From Myxococcales bacterium (lineage in GTDB: Bacteria > Myxococcota_A > Polyangia > Polyangiales > Polyangiaceae): a stretch of 64,000 bases of DNA. Positions 24,210-33,268 of the stretch are shown in pieces (position 1 is the first letter of the stretch; the number at the start of each line of letters is the position of its first letter). A model generated the notes under the pieces. That model ran no database searches. It was not told the DNA's origin and worked only from the letters and a program-made list of their open reading frames with translations. The DNA lies in assembly GCA_016794345.1 (NCBI GenBank), contig JAEUKE010000153.1, positions 186,001-250,000 of the forward strand. The letters run 5' to 3'. Both the position numbers and the translations under genes were made by a program.

Positions 24210-25211
24210 TCAGGCTGGGCGGTCGTAGACGATCTCGAGCGACTTCTTCTTCGCCGGTCGCTCGCCCACGAGGTCCTCGAGCGTGGCCGGAACCAGCGTC
24301 ACGTCGCGCCCGACGGCGTCGCCCTTGAACAGCGCGAGGAGCGCGTCGTGCTCGAGCGGCTTGGGCGCGAGCGGAGGCGCGGCGGCAACGTTTGTGGCGA
24401 GCTCCTCGAAGAGCGGGGCCCAAGGGCTCCCCGGGCGCCCGATGATCTCGTACTTCGCGCTCTTCCGGCGAATGTCCTCATCGGCAGGGATCGCAGCCAG
24501 CACAGGGATTTCCGCTGCCTCGGCGAATGCACGCGCCTCGCCGGTCATGTCGTCCTTGTTGATGACGATTCCGGCCACCCCGACGTGTCCGCCGAGCTTG
24601 CGAAAGTACTGGGTTGCCGAGCAGACGTTGTTCGCGACGTACAGCGACTGCAGGTCGTTCGCCCCGACCACGATGACCTTCTGACACATGTCGCGCGCAA
24701 TCGGCAGCCCGAAGCCGCCACAGACGACGTCCCCGAGGAAGTCGAGGAGGACGTAGTCGAAGCCCCAATCGTTGAAGCCGAGCCGCTCGAGCGTCTCGAA
24801 GCCATGGATGATGCCACGGCCGCCGCAACCGCGGCCGACCTCCGGCCCGCCGAGCTCCATTGCGTAGACGCCTTCCCGCTTGAAGCAGACGTCGCCGACC
24901 GCGAGCTCCTCGCCCGCCTCCTTCTTCTTCGCCGAGGTGGCGATGATGGTCGGACAAGCGCGTCCGCCGAACAGGAGCGAAGTGGTGTCGCTCTTCGGAT
25001 CGCAGCCGATGAGCAGCACCTTCTTCCCCTGCTGGGCCATCATGAAGGACAGGTTGGCCAGCGTGAAGCTCTTGCCGATGCCGCCCTTCCCGTAGATGGC
25101 GATGATCTGCGTTTCTCTCTTCCCCAGGGCCGCGACAGGCGCGCCGGTCGCCTCGCGCGCCGCCGCACCCTCGCGAGGAGCGCCGAACGAGCCTTCCACG
25201 TGTGTGGTCAT
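24210..25211 (-). CDS. bchX: Chlorophyllide a reductase Fe protein BchX
   Basis: ATP-hydrolysing electron donor to BchYZ. The 333-residue nitrogenase-Fe-like protein has the P-loop GKGGIGKSF at 41-49 (Phe replaces Thr/Ser, typical of BchX), CDPKSDTT at 70-77, and bridging cluster cysteines Cys129 and Cys164. The C-terminal extension with EIVYD near the end is also typical. I start at 25,211 since the ATGA overlaps the bchC stop; an upstream reading continues inside bchC and is not supported. Confidence 0.96.
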   Translation of the reverse strand: MTTHVEGSFGAPREGAAAREATGAPVAALGKRETQIIAIYGKGGIGKSFTLANLSFMMAQQGKKVLLIGCDPKSDTTSLLFGGRACPTIIATSAKKKEAGEELAVGDVCFKREGVYAMELGGPEVGRGCGGRGIIHGFETLERLGFNDWGFDYVLLDFLGDVVCGGFGLPIARDMCQKVIVVGANDLQSLYVANNVCSATQYFRKLGGHVGVAGIVINKDDMTGEARAFAEAAEIPVLAAIPADEDIRRKSAKYEIIGRPGSPWAPLFEELATNVAAAPPLAPKPLEHDALLALFKGDAVGRDVTLVPATLEDLVGERPAKKKSLEIVYDRPA

Positions 25212-26143
25212 GATCCAGACCTCCAATCGATCAACATCTTGAGGCAGCTCGGGTCCGTGAAGGCCGTCTCGTAGGCCAGCGCTGCACGTGAAGCCGGCAT
25301 TCGGTGGGTCACCAGACCGTCGAGGTCCAGGCGCGCTTCGCGGTGGTACGCGAGCACAGCCTCCAGATCGGCCGGTTGCCATTCGGCCGCGATACGTACG
25401 CGAACCTCTCGCATGAATGCTGGGGGGAAAGCGAACGACACGCTCCCCGGGTAGAAGCCGGCGAGGACGAGCTCGCCGCCGCGGCGGAGGCGCCCTATCA
25501 GGCCGTCGATCGCCGCGGGGTCTCCGCTCGCGTCGTAGATGGTCTGGTAGTCTCGCCGCGTCTCGGCCTCGGGCGTCGTCACCCGATAGGACCTCTCACC
25601 GCCCATCCGCTCCGGGTTTGCCTCCCAGACCACCGGCGCGCCGCCGCGCAAGACGGAGAGTCGCGCGAGCAGCCTGCCGAGCACGCCGTGGCCGACGATG
25701 AGATCGGCTGGTGCGCCGGAGCCCGAAGCGAGGGCGTGCTCGGCTGTCGCAGCGAGCGCGAGCAGCGTGGCCTCCTCCCCCATTGTCCCGATCCGGGTGA
25801 GGCGGGCGGGTGCGACGGAGACCCGAGAGGCCGTACCACCAAAGAGGCCACGGATGCTTCCGTAGCAGCTCGCCCCGGGGACGAAGACACGGTCTCCGAC
25901 CGAGAGGCCCGACTCGGCGTCCGCCCGCGCGACCGTTCCGATGGACTCGTAGCCGGGAACGAGCGGATAGCCCATGCCGGGGAACTCCGGCATCTCGCCC
26001 GACCAGAGCAAGCGCTCGGTTCCGGTGCTGATTCCGCTGAGCTCGACGTCGACCAACACCTCGCCAGAGCCGCTTGCTGCCAGAGGGAGAGTCTGGAGCT
26101 CGAGCTTCCGAGGGCTGACGATGACGACCGCGTGCGTATCCAT
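25208..26143 (-). CDS. bchC: Bacteriochlorophyllide a dehydrogenase BchC
   Basis: Oxidises the C3-hydroxyethyl group (made by BchF) to acetyl. The 311-residue medium-chain dehydrogenase-like protein starts MDTHAVVIVSPRKLELQ and has DVELSGISTGTERLLWSGEMP near 30-50, PLVPGYESIGTV, and a degenerate nucleotide-binding region (LIVGHGVLGRLLARL). I choose the ATG at 26,143; a frame-open ATG at 26,197 would place the N-terminus over the PpsR box. This is the first gene of the bchCXYZ-puf segment. Confidence 0.95.
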   Translation of the reverse strand: MDTHAVVIVSPRKLELQTLPLAASGSGEVLVDVELSGISTGTERLLWSGEMPEFPGMGYPLVPGYESIGTVARADAESGLSVGDRVFVPGASCYGSIRGLFGGTASRVSVAPARLTRIGTMGEEATLLALAATAEHALASGSGAPADLIVGHGVLGRLLARLSVLRGGAPVVWEANPERMGGERSYRVTTPEAETRRDYQTIYDASGDPAAIDGLIGRLRRGGELVLAGFYPGSVSFAFPPAFMREVRVRIAAEWQPADLEAVLAYHREARLDLDGLVTHRMPASRAALAYETAFTDPSCLKMLIDWRSGS

Positions 26144-26152
26144 TCGCAGAGC

Positions 26153-26196
26153 CGTCACGCTACCTGGACTTGTGTATGTGTCAAGTCTGTTTGACA
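26153..26196 (-). promoter_or_regulatory. bchC promoter: tandem PpsR/CrtJ-type boxes 8 bp apart
   Basis: On the minus strand TGTCAAACAGACTTGACA (26,196-26,179) is a perfect TGTCAA-N6-TTGACA box, 35 bases before the bchC ATG. Exactly eight bases further, AGTCCAGGTAGCGTGACG (26,170-26,153) is a degenerate second box matching eight of twelve positions. In R. capsulatus CrtJ binds cooperatively to two palindromes eight bases apart at bchC, so the geometry is conserved. TTGACA of the main box can serve as -35. Confidence 0.75.
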
Positions 26197-26248
26197 TCGA
26201 ATCGGAGAGCGCGCTCGAAGGAGACCGCCGAGAGGTCGCCTCTTGGGG

Positions 26249-27355
26249 TCAGCGGACCGTCGCCACGAGCAGCTGGCCCAGAAGAGGCCGCCTCGTGCGA
26301 CGTCGCTCCACGGTCGAGAAGCCAGCGCGATGCAGGAGGCTCGTGATCTCGGTCGCGGTTCGGGGGCGCCCCTGCCCCATCGCAAGGAGGTAGAAGCCGA
26401 AATAGGCGGCACCCATTCGCTCTGCGCCCTTCGTTCCAGCCATCGGCTCCGCGACCAGGAGCCTCCCGCCTGGCTCGAGCGCTGCGCGCGCGCTCTCGAG
26501 GATGTGGAGCGCGCTCTCGTCGTCGTGATCGTGCAGCACACGCACGAGCGAGACGACGTCCGCGCCACGAGGCAGCGCAGTGTCCAGAACGTCGCCAGGG
26601 AACACGCGTGACCGCGCCCCGAGCCCGGACGCTTCGAGCCGCTGGCGAGCCCGCTCTGCGACCTCGGGCAGATCGTAGAGCCAGAGCTCGAGGCCCGCGG
26701 CGCGTCGCCCGACTTGCTCGAGGAACGCGGCCTCGCCGCCGCCGACGTCGAGCAGCACGCGATGGCGCTCGATGCGGTAGGCCTCGAGCACGTCCTCCGC
26801 AAAGAGCTCGACCGAGCGCGCCATCAGGGTCGAGTACGCGGCGATGTCACCCGCGCCGGGCGCGCGCGTGTACGACCAGAATCGCGAGAGGTGCGTGTCC
26901 TTCTTGCGTTCACGCAAGAGCGCGACCGGGCTCGCGAGGTCGCGGTAGAAGAGCGCGTGGTGGGTCACCATGTCCGCCACGGCAGGGTTCCCGATGTACG
27001 AAGCCCCGTGGATGCCGAGACCGAAGCGATCGCCGCCGCGACGCTCGGTCAGCCCCAACGCTCGTGTGGCCTCGAGCAGCAGCCGCGTCGACTCGACGGA
27101 GAGTCCGAGGATCGGTGCGAGCTCGACAGGTGTGCGGGGCCGGAGCGCAAGCACCTCCATCATCCGGAGCTCGACGGCCGCGGCGAGGACTTGCGAGTAA
27201 ACGAAGCCCGCGCACAGGTCGAAGAGCGCCGACGCGCGGCGCTCCGCCACGCCGCGTGTCAACGGGAAACGCGCTGCCCAGCGCTGGAACCGTGGGCTCG
27301 AGAGCAGCCGCTCGCGGAGGTCGAGCCACCAATCCGAGAGCGCTCGAAACCACAT
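26249..27355 (-). CDS. crtF: Demethylspheroidene/hydroxyneurosporene O-methyltransferase CrtF
   Basis: Methylates the tertiary 1-hydroxyl of acyclic carotenoids (spheroidene/spirilloxanthin branch). The 368-residue protein has an N-terminal winged-helix dimerisation domain (SQVLAAAVELRMMEVLALRPRTP, about 54-76) and a SAM-binding core starting VLLDVGGGEAAFLEQVG (about 198-214), then VFPGDVLDTALPRGADVVSLVRVLHDHDD with the catalytic-type His. Three bases separate it from crtE and 105 from bchC. Its usual substrate requires CrtD, whose gene is decayed here, so its physiological substrate is uncertain. Confidence 0.93.
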   Translation of the reverse strand: MWFRALSDWWLDLRERLLSSPRFQRWAARFPLTRGVAERRASALFDLCAGFVYSQVLAAAVELRMMEVLALRPRTPVELAPILGLSVESTRLLLEATRALGLTERRGGDRFGLGIHGASYIGNPAVADMVTHHALFYRDLASPVALLRERKKDTHLSRFWSYTRAPGAGDIAAYSTLMARSVELFAEDVLEAYRIERHRVLLDVGGGEAAFLEQVGRRAAGLELWLYDLPEVAERARQRLEASGLGARSRVFPGDVLDTALPRGADVVSLVRVLHDHDDESALHILESARAALEPGGRLLVAEPMAGTKGAERMGAAYFGFYLLAMGQGRPRTATEITSLLHRAGFSTVERRRTRRPLLGQLLVATVR

Positions 27356-27358
27356 CCG

Positions 27359-28219
27359 TCAGGCAGCCGACTGCTTCCAGGCCTCGGGGACGAGTCGGCA
27401 CGCCATGGACCGCACCAACCCCTCGAGCTTCGTGGCTCCAGGGCACGGGGGCACGGCGGCGACCGCCTCCTCGACCAGCGAACGGAGGCGCGCCACTGCG
27501 CCATCGACGCCGAGCTGCGCGACCGCGTTGGGCCGTCCGAGCGACGCGTCTTGACCGACGGGCTTCCCCGCGCCTTCGTCCGTCGCGAGGGCGTCGAGCA
27601 TGTCGTCGGCCACCTGGTATGCCTCGCCCAAGCGCTCACCGAGCGCGCGCCAGCGCTCTCCGTCGTGTCCCGCCGCGAGCGCTCCCCCGGTCGTCGCCGC
27701 CACGAACAGGGCGCCGGTCTTGGCTCGGTGGTAGCGCTCGAGCGGCACCGAGGGCACCGACTCCCAGCTCTGCCCAGCGACGAGGCCGTGGGGACTCCCG
27801 GTCGCGCGGGCGAGCGTGATCACCAGCGGCCCCAGGAGCGAGGGGGAGAGGACGCAGCTCCGAGCAAGTGACTCGAACGCCAGCACGATCAACCCGTCGC
27901 CGACGAGCAGCGCCGTCGGCTCGTCGAACGCGACGTGGACCGCTGGTCGACCGCGACGGGTCGCAGCATCATCGAAGCAAGGCATGTCGTCGTGAACCAG
28001 CGACGCCGAGTGCACCAGCTCGAGGGCCGTCGCCAAGCCGAGGGCAGCGGCGCAGCCGTCCGCGCCGCACGCGGAGGCGACCGCGAGGCAGAGCCCTGGC
28101 CGCGTCCGCGCGCCGCCAGGAAAGACCGCGTAGCGGAGCGCGCTGGCGAGTCGCGGGGGTGCACCCGCCTCGGCGAGGCGGAGGGTCGTGTCGAGGGCAC
28201 CTTCGATAGTCTCTCTCAT
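27359..28219 (-). CDS. crtE: Geranylgeranyl diphosphate synthase CrtE
   Basis: Supplies C20 diphosphate for both carotenoids and the bacteriochlorophyll tail. The 286-residue trans-prenyltransferase has the first aspartate-rich motif DDMPCFDD at 77-84 and the second ADDMLD at 204-209, with GGARTRPGL at 35-43. I start at the ATG at 28,219, which has GAGGA five bases upstream and gives a normal length; an in-frame ATG at 28,315 would overlap the end of the small gene upstream. The crtE-crtF-bchCXYZ-puf order is that of Rhodobacter. Confidence 0.93.
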   Translation of the reverse strand: MRETIEGALDTTLRLAEAGAPPRLASALRYAVFPGGARTRPGLCLAVASACGADGCAAALGLATALELVHSASLVHDDMPCFDDAATRRGRPAVHVAFDEPTALLVGDGLIVLAFESLARSCVLSPSLLGPLVITLARATGSPHGLVAGQSWESVPSVPLERYHRAKTGALFVAATTGGALAAGHDGERWRALGERLGEAYQVADDMLDALATDEGAGKPVGQDASLGRPNAVAQLGVDGAVARLRSLVEEAVAAVPPCPGATKLEGLVRSMACRLVPEAWKQSAA

Positions 28220-28271
28220 GTTCCTCGTCCTCCCGATCGTGGTCTCGACAGTTCCAACGGCGTTCTCTTGC

Positions 28272-28436
28272 TCAATCTTCTTCGCCGCCGGCGCGCGAAG
28301 CACGGCCGGCGTCATTGGATGCTTGTTGTCTCCGTCGACGATCGAGCGCGCGCAGCGAGAGCAGCTGCTGCGCGCCGAATCCGACGACGAGAAGGAGCAC
28401 GAAGCCAGCCTCGAGGAGACCGAAGTAGGCGCTCAT
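28272..28436 (-). CDS. 54-residue single-helix membrane peptide between bchO and crtE
   Basis: MSAYFGLLEAGFVLLLVVGF starts a short protein with one hydrophobic helix (about 4-28) followed by a charged tail (LRALDRRRRQQASNDAGRASR). Its ATGA overlaps the bchO stop, so it is translated by coupling. The topology would place the tail in the cytoplasm. Small single-helix ORFs near bchO or bchD occur in some proteobacterial PGCs, but I cannot establish homology. Function unknown; a complex-assembly or antenna accessory peptide is possible. Confidence 0.75.
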   Translation of the reverse strand: MSAYFGLLEAGFVLLLVVGFGAQQLLSLRALDRRRRQQASNDAGRASRAGGEED

Positions 28437-29305
28437 GCGGAGACCTCGCCGAAGGCTCGACAGATCTCTCTGGCCACCTCGGCGGGCCGCTCCGTCGGGA
28501 GGTAGTGACCGGCGTCGCCCAGGATCACGAGCGAGGCGCGCGGCACGCGCCGCAATACGGCTCGCTGCTGCCCGAGAGGAACCGCGCGATCGCGCCCACC
28601 CGCGAGCAGGAGGAGCGGCGTTCGCAAGGAGGAGAGCGAGTCGAACAGCGGATCGAGGTCCCAGCTCGCCAACATCGCGAGCACGCCCGCGACGTGCTCG
28701 GCTCGACCCGAGAGGGCGCGCAGCTCCGCGACGTCGTCGCGCTCGAGGCTCGAGCCCGTGCCCGCGAGAACCTGCTCCACGACGTCCGTCGCGCGCGCCC
28801 GGCGCGCCAGCCAGCGCGAGGCCGACGGGTGCTGAGCCAAGGTCCGCGCGAGGCTCCCGTAAACCACGGCCGCGGTCCTCCCGAACGGAACGAGCGCGGA
28901 CGCCATCCCTACGAGCAGCCGCGGCTTGACCGTGCCCCGCAGCGCCATCTCGACCCCGATCGCCGCGCCCGCCGAGTGCCCCGCGACCACGACGGGTGCG
29001 ATGCCCACGACCTCCAGCAAGCGCGACAGCGCCCTCGCCACGTTGGGAAGCGAGGGCACGAAGCCCTCGACCACGGTGGACCCGGCGTGCCCCGGCAGGT
29101 CCGGCGCGATCACCGTGAAGCGGCTGCCGAGCGTGGTCGCGAGCTTCGTGAGCGTCGCGGCCGACGAAGCGGTTCCATGGAGGAGCAGGAGCGCTGGACC
29201 ATCTCCGGTCTGCAGCACGTGCCAACGCACGCCACCAGCCTCCACCCGACGAGACGTGAAGCCCGCGACCGCGGGCTCGGGCGACGGCACCGCGACCGCG
29301 TTCAT
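28433..29305 (-). CDS. bchO: Mg-chelatase-associated alpha/beta hydrolase BchO
   Basis: A 290-residue alpha/beta hydrolase with the nucleophile elbow GHSAG (Ser111), oxyanion region LLHGTASSA (about 41-50), a TVIAPDLPGHAGS block (64-76) and the C-terminal His in LGDAGHYLPTERP. BchO is conserved behind bchD in purple bacteria and is annotated as a Mg-chelatase accessory protein, although its reaction is unknown. It overlaps bchD and the next small gene by four bases each. Confidence 0.92.
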   Translation of the reverse strand: MNAVAVPSPEPAVAGFTSRRVEAGGVRWHVLQTGDGPALLLLHGTASSAATLTKLATTLGSRFTVIAPDLPGHAGSTVVEGFVPSLPNVARALSRLLEVVGIAPVVVAGHSAGAAIGVEMALRGTVKPRLLVGMASALVPFGRTAAVVYGSLARTLAQHPSASRWLARRARATDVVEQVLAGTGSSLERDDVAELRALSGRAEHVAGVLAMLASWDLDPLFDSLSSLRTPLLLLAGGRDRAVPLGQQRAVLRRVPRASLVILGDAGHYLPTERPAEVAREICRAFGEVSA

Positions 29306-31050
29306 CGTCCCCTCTCGACCGCATCGCGAACGCCGCCGGCGATCCGCGCGGAGTCCGCGTAGGGGAGCGGGACATACCGTGCCGCCATGGCCACCGCCAG
29401 CTCCCGCGCCGCAGTCCGAGGACGTGCCGACGTATCGAACAGGAGCGCGGGCACGTTTGCGCGAGCCAGCTCGCCGGCCGCGCGCGTGGAGTCATCGGAG
29501 CCGCAACGCGAGCCGACCTCGCCGCTTCGCGCGACGTTGGCGCGCCCATCCGTGAGGAGCACGACCAGAGGGCTCTTCCCCTGGCGGCGCGCTTCGATCG
29601 CGACGGCTTGTGCGGCAGCGATACCAGCGGCGAGCGGCGTGGCCCCGCCTCCCACGAGCTCGCCGAGACACCGGCGAACGCGAGCGAGCGAGCGCGTGGG
29701 CGGCAGGACGACGCGAGCACTCTCACCGCGAAACGCCACGAGCGCGACGTGATCGCGCCGGACGTAGCAATCCGCGAGGAGCAGCTCGATCGCGCCCTTC
29801 GTCTCGGCCAGCCGCTGCAGGGCAGTCGAGCCGGAAGCGTCGACGCAGAACACGACCGTCGACTCGACGCGCTGCTTGCACCGGAACACGCGCAGGTCCT
29901 GCTTGGCGACGACCACCGAACGGCCCGGCCGACGTTCCCGCAGGGTCTGCCAGGGCGCCGCTGCGCGGAGCGTATCGACCACGGCAAGGCGCTGTCCGTC
30001 ACCTGGAACCGCCGCCACCGTGCCTGCCGGGCGGCCGCCCGTCGTCACCGTGCGCTCCTCGCCCGCGCGTCCGATGGATCCGACTCGGGCTCGCGTCTTT
30101 CCGAGCACCATCGAGTCGAGCGTCCCCGCCACCATGCCGCTCTTCGCGGCTTCGACGACCACCTCCGCGAGGGCGTCCGCCGACGTCGCCGGCGCGTCGT
30201 CGGTGTCGTCCGAAGCCCTCGACTCGGACGGCGTCGGCTGCGGATCGGTCGGCGCCTCCGAGCCTTCGTGATCGGGGCCTGTATCGGCGGGCGCCCGCTT
30301 CGCGCGTGGCGCGAGGACGAGCCGCGCCGCAACCGCGAGGTCGTCTGCCGTCACCGCGAGTCGACCGGCGAGGGCGGCGTTCGCGCGGGCGGCTCGCAGC
30401 GCGAGGATGGGCGCCCGTAGTGACACGATCCCGAGGGACATGGCGCCTGCGCAGAGCGCCTCGATGCTCTCGTCGTCGACGAGCACGCCTTCGAGGCGGG
30501 CACGCGCCTCGGCGGTGAGACTCGTGCGAGGGCTCGATGCCCTGATCGAACGCGTGCCATCCGCACGCACACGAAACGCCAGTCGGTCGGCGAGGGCGTC
30601 GTCGACGCGCTCGTCACCCAGGCCTTCGTCGAACGCGACGAGCGCGACCTCACACGGATGGCTCACGCTCTGGCCTTCTCGCTCGACCGAGATGACGCGC
30701 CGGTCGAGCACCTCGCAGAGAGCGGCTACCACGCCGCGGCGCAGTCGTTCGGCCGACGCGACGGCCAACACGCCGCGATGCGCCTGCGCGAGAAGGCCGC
30801 GGTCGTACACCGGGCGGCTCCTGTGAAGCGTGGCGGCCAACGACAGCCCGCCGAACAGCCGGTCGTCCGTGATGTGCAGAGGCAACCGGAAGAGCGCCGC
30901 TCCGCCCAGGAGCTCCTGGAGCAGCGTGCCGTTCTCATCTCCAGCGAGTGACGGGGCGCCGCGAACGACGACGCCGCCGAGGCCGGTGGGGTCCACAGCC
31001 AGGAGCTCGACCGCGAGGAGCCTGTCGACTGCTGCGGCGTCCGAGCTCAC
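29302..31050 (-). CDS. bchD: Magnesium chelatase subunit BchD
   Basis: Platform subunit of Mg-chelatase. The 582-residue protein has an N-terminal AAA-like region without an intact Walker A, an acidic/proline-rich linker (about 290-330), and a C-terminal von Willebrand A domain with the MIDAS motif DASGS at 404-408 and LLTDGRANV about 95 residues later. The GTG start is chosen because its GTGA overlaps the bchI stop; longer readings lie inside bchI. Length is at the short end of the family (550-660). Confidence 0.94.
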   Translation of the reverse strand: MSSDAAAVDRLLAVELLAVDPTGLGGVVVRGAPSLAGDENGTLLQELLGGAALFRLPLHITDDRLFGGLSLAATLHRSRPVYDRGLLAQAHRGVLAVASAERLRRGVVAALCEVLDRRVISVEREGQSVSHPCEVALVAFDEGLGDERVDDALADRLAFRVRADGTRSIRASSPRTSLTAEARARLEGVLVDDESIEALCAGAMSLGIVSLRAPILALRAARANAALAGRLAVTADDLAVAARLVLAPRAKRAPADTGPDHEGSEAPTDPQPTPSESRASDDTDDAPATSADALAEVVVEAAKSGMVAGTLDSMVLGKTRARVGSIGRAGEERTVTTGGRPAGTVAAVPGDGQRLAVVDTLRAAAPWQTLRERRPGRSVVVAKQDLRVFRCKQRVESTVVFCVDASGSTALQRLAETKGAIELLLADCYVRRDHVALVAFRGESARVVLPPTRSLARVRRCLGELVGGGATPLAAGIAAAQAVAIEARRQGKSPLVVLLTDGRANVARSGEVGSRCGSDDSTRAAGELARANVPALLFDTSARPRTAARELAVAMAARYVPLPYADSARIAGGVRDAVERGR

Positions 31051-32066
31051 GTGCCGAGCACCTGCTCGAGCGCGCGGTCGATGCGCGCCTTGGAGAGGCC
31101 CTCTTCCATCGCGGTCCGGGGCAGCCGGTGGCGGAGCGCAAGCGGCGCGACCTGCACGATATGCCGGCTCGTGACCTCCAGCCCCGCCTCGAGGCTCGCG
31201 GCGGCGCGCGCCGCGCGGACGAGCGTGATCTCCCCGCGCAGGCCGTCGGTTCCGAGCGCCAAGCAGAGCGCTGCACACCGCTCGACGACCGAGTCGGAAA
31301 CGGTCACCTCCGCGAGCCGCCGGCGCGACTCGGTCAGCCTCGCGGTGGCAGCAGCCTGACGGGCGGCGTACGCCGCAGAGAAGGCGGCCGGGTCGGCCTC
31401 GAACGCGAGACGCCGCTTCACGACCTCGACCCGAGACGGCACGTCACCGGGCGTCGTCACGTCGAGCGAGAGACCGAAGCGGTCGAGGAGCTGCGGTCGA
31501 AGCTCGCCCTCTTCGGGGTTTCCGCTTCCGACAAGGACGAAGCGCGCCGGATGCCGCACGCTTATCCCGTCGCGCTCGACGACGTTGACCCCGGAAGCCG
31601 CGACGTCCAGCAGCACGTCCACGACGTGGTCCGGCAGGAGGTTGACCTCGTCGATGTAGAGGAAGCCTCGATGGGCTTGCGCGAGCAGCCCCGGCGAGAA
31701 CCTTCGTTCGCCTCGAGCGAGCGCTGCCTCCAGGTCGAGCGCGCCCACGACGCGGTCCTCCGTCGCGCCGAGAGGAAGATCGACCACGCGAGAGTGCACC
31801 TCCTCGACGCAGTCCACCGAGTGCGGCACGACGCCCTCGCCTGGACAGCTCGCGGAAGGCTCGGCCGGATCACAACGATAGGGACACCCCGCGACGACGC
31901 GCACCTTGGGCAGGACCTCTGCCAGAGCGCGAACCGCCGTCGACTTGGCGGTGCCCCTGTCGCCGAAGAGCAGCACGCCACCCAGCCTCGGCTCCACGGC
32001 GACGAGCTCGAGCGCGAGACGCAGCTCGTCCTGACCCACGATCGCAGCAAACGGAAAGGCCGTCAC
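31047..32066 (-). CDS. bchI: Magnesium chelatase ATPase subunit BchI
   Basis: AAA+ motor that drives Mg insertion. The 339-residue protein starts at a GTG with GAGAGGAGG eight bases upstream. It has FPFAAIVGQDELRLAL (4-19), Walker A GDRGTAKST at 35-43, the family-specific CPYRCDP loop, Walker B GFLYIDEVNLL and sensor 1 VGSGNPEEG. It is the first gene of the bchI-D-O trio. The preceding membrane protein ends 14 bases upstream. Confidence 0.95.
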   Translation of the reverse strand: MTAFPFAAIVGQDELRLALELVAVEPRLGGVLLFGDRGTAKSTAVRALAEVLPKVRVVAGCPYRCDPAEPSASCPGEGVVPHSVDCVEEVHSRVVDLPLGATEDRVVGALDLEAALARGERRFSPGLLAQAHRGFLYIDEVNLLPDHVVDVLLDVAASGVNVVERDGISVRHPARFVLVGSGNPEEGELRPQLLDRFGLSLDVTTPGDVPSRVEVVKRRLAFEADPAAFSAAYAARQAAATARLTESRRRLAEVTVSDSVVERCAALCLALGTDGLRGEITLVRAARAAASLEAGLEVTSRHIVQVAPLALRHRLPRTAMEEGLSKARIDRALEQVLGT

Positions 32067-32080
32067 GTCGAGACCTCCTC

Positions 32081-33265
32081 TCAGGCAGCCGCCGTTGTCG
32101 CGACCGGCTTGCGCTTCCGCTCTCTTCCTTCGAGTGCCCTGGTCGCGCCCACGACCAGGGCAGCGGGAGCCGCGATCGGCGTCTCTGCCAGCTTGGCGAG
32201 GTAGAGAACGCGGCGTCGCTGCGCGCGCCACAGAGCCCAGGTGCCGAGAGCGAGCCCACCGAAGAAGATCAGCAGCGAGTCGGCGCGAAGCAGGAGCCAT
32301 GGCTCGCGGAGGAGCCCCCACTTCGCTGCGATCTCGACGGGTGTCCACGCGACGATCATGGCGCCGATCGCGTAGCGGAGCGCAGGGCCCCACCCCGTCT
32401 GCTGGTGCAAGGCCCAGACGCAATAGATGGTCCCCGCGAGTGACGCGAAGAGGATGCCCTTCGTGGCGAGCGAATGGACGCCGAACAGCGACTCGTCATA
32501 GGCCCAGAGCAGCAGCAGGTAGAAGCCCCAGACCGTCGTCGTGTATTGGAACGCGGTCCGCGGGCCGTAGTTGTCGATGCGTCCGGCGACGACGGGCCCG
32601 CGCATCGTCGGCACGTTGCGGCGCCACCACAGGAACATGGGGCAGCGCGAGCTCTCGAGGAACAGCAGGTAGACCATGACGAGCGCCAGGGCGCCCCACG
32701 TGTGCTTCAAGAGCACGTACTCGCCGTATATCCCGACCAGCTCGCCGTTGATGACCGTCACGGTCTTGCTGATGCCGAGGGAGCGTGCGGCGTACGTGAG
32801 CCCGTATTCGATGCCACCCGTCCAGATGAGGTTGCCGCCGAAGATGCCCAGGATCGTCTGGGCGCCGTCGCGCCGGAGACGCGAGGTCAGCCAGACGAGC
32901 ACGGTCCCGACGAACGTGAGGGCGACGGCCGTGAGGCCGAGGAACGGGGTCACGGGCAGGTTCTTGATCTCGACTGGCTTGCCCGCACGAGCCGTCTCGA
33001 GCGCCGACTCGATGACGGTGCGGTCCTCCGGGGTCCGCGCCTTCTTCAGGGCCGCGGCGAGCTCCTCGGGGAGCGGCCGGTCCGTCATCATCCGCGTCGT
33101 CACGCCGGCGGACGGCTCCGGGTGCGCCACCGCCATCTCGGCGGCGTTGATCACGACCATGAAGAGGTGCGCCGCGGCCAACATGACCAGGACGAAGACG
33201 CTCGTGAGCGTGGTGCGAAACAGCGAGGCTCCGGTCATCGCCTTCCCTTTGCTTGCGGTCGCCAT
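32081..33265 (-). CDS. Unrecognised multi-TM membrane protein in the PGC
   Basis: A 394-residue protein with one N-terminal helix (about 15-40), a periplasmic or cytoplasmic loop of about 60 residues (charged, 45-100), then seven or eight further helices and a basic tail. Distinctive parts are IWTGGIEYGLTYAARSLG (about 148-165), LLKHTWGALALVMVYLLFLESSRCP, and RIDNYGPRTAFQYTTTVWGFYLLLLWAYDES. There is no CxxC, haem or transporter motif I know. It lies three bases from the pucC-like gene and 14 from bchI, so it belongs to the photosynthesis operon. An alternative start is residue 10 (MTGASLF), which has the better ribosome site AAGGGAAGG. Not crtA, tspO or bchE. Function unknown. Confidence 0.85.
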   Translation of the reverse strand: MATASKGKAMTGASLFRTTLTSVFVLVMLAAAHLFMVVINAAEMAVAHPEPSAGVTTRMMTDRPLPEELAAALKKARTPEDRTVIESALETARAGKPVEIKNLPVTPFLGLTAVALTFVGTVLVWLTSRLRRDGAQTILGIFGGNLIWTGGIEYGLTYAARSLGISKTVTVINGELVGIYGEYVLLKHTWGALALVMVYLLFLESSRCPMFLWWRRNVPTMRGPVVAGRIDNYGPRTAFQYTTTVWGFYLLLLWAYDESLFGVHSLATKGILFASLAGTIYCVWALHQQTGWGPALRYAIGAMIVAWTPVEIAAKWGLLREPWLLLRADSLLIFFGGLALGTWALWRAQRRRVLYLAKLAETPIAAPAALVVGATRALEGRERKRKPVATTAAA

Positions 33266-33268
33266 GAT

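Noticed and set aside
32081..33265. crtA, tspO or a bchE-like cyclase as identity of the membrane gene before bchI
   Set aside because: No matching motifs (no radical-SAM cysteines, wrong size for TspO, no CrtA signature).
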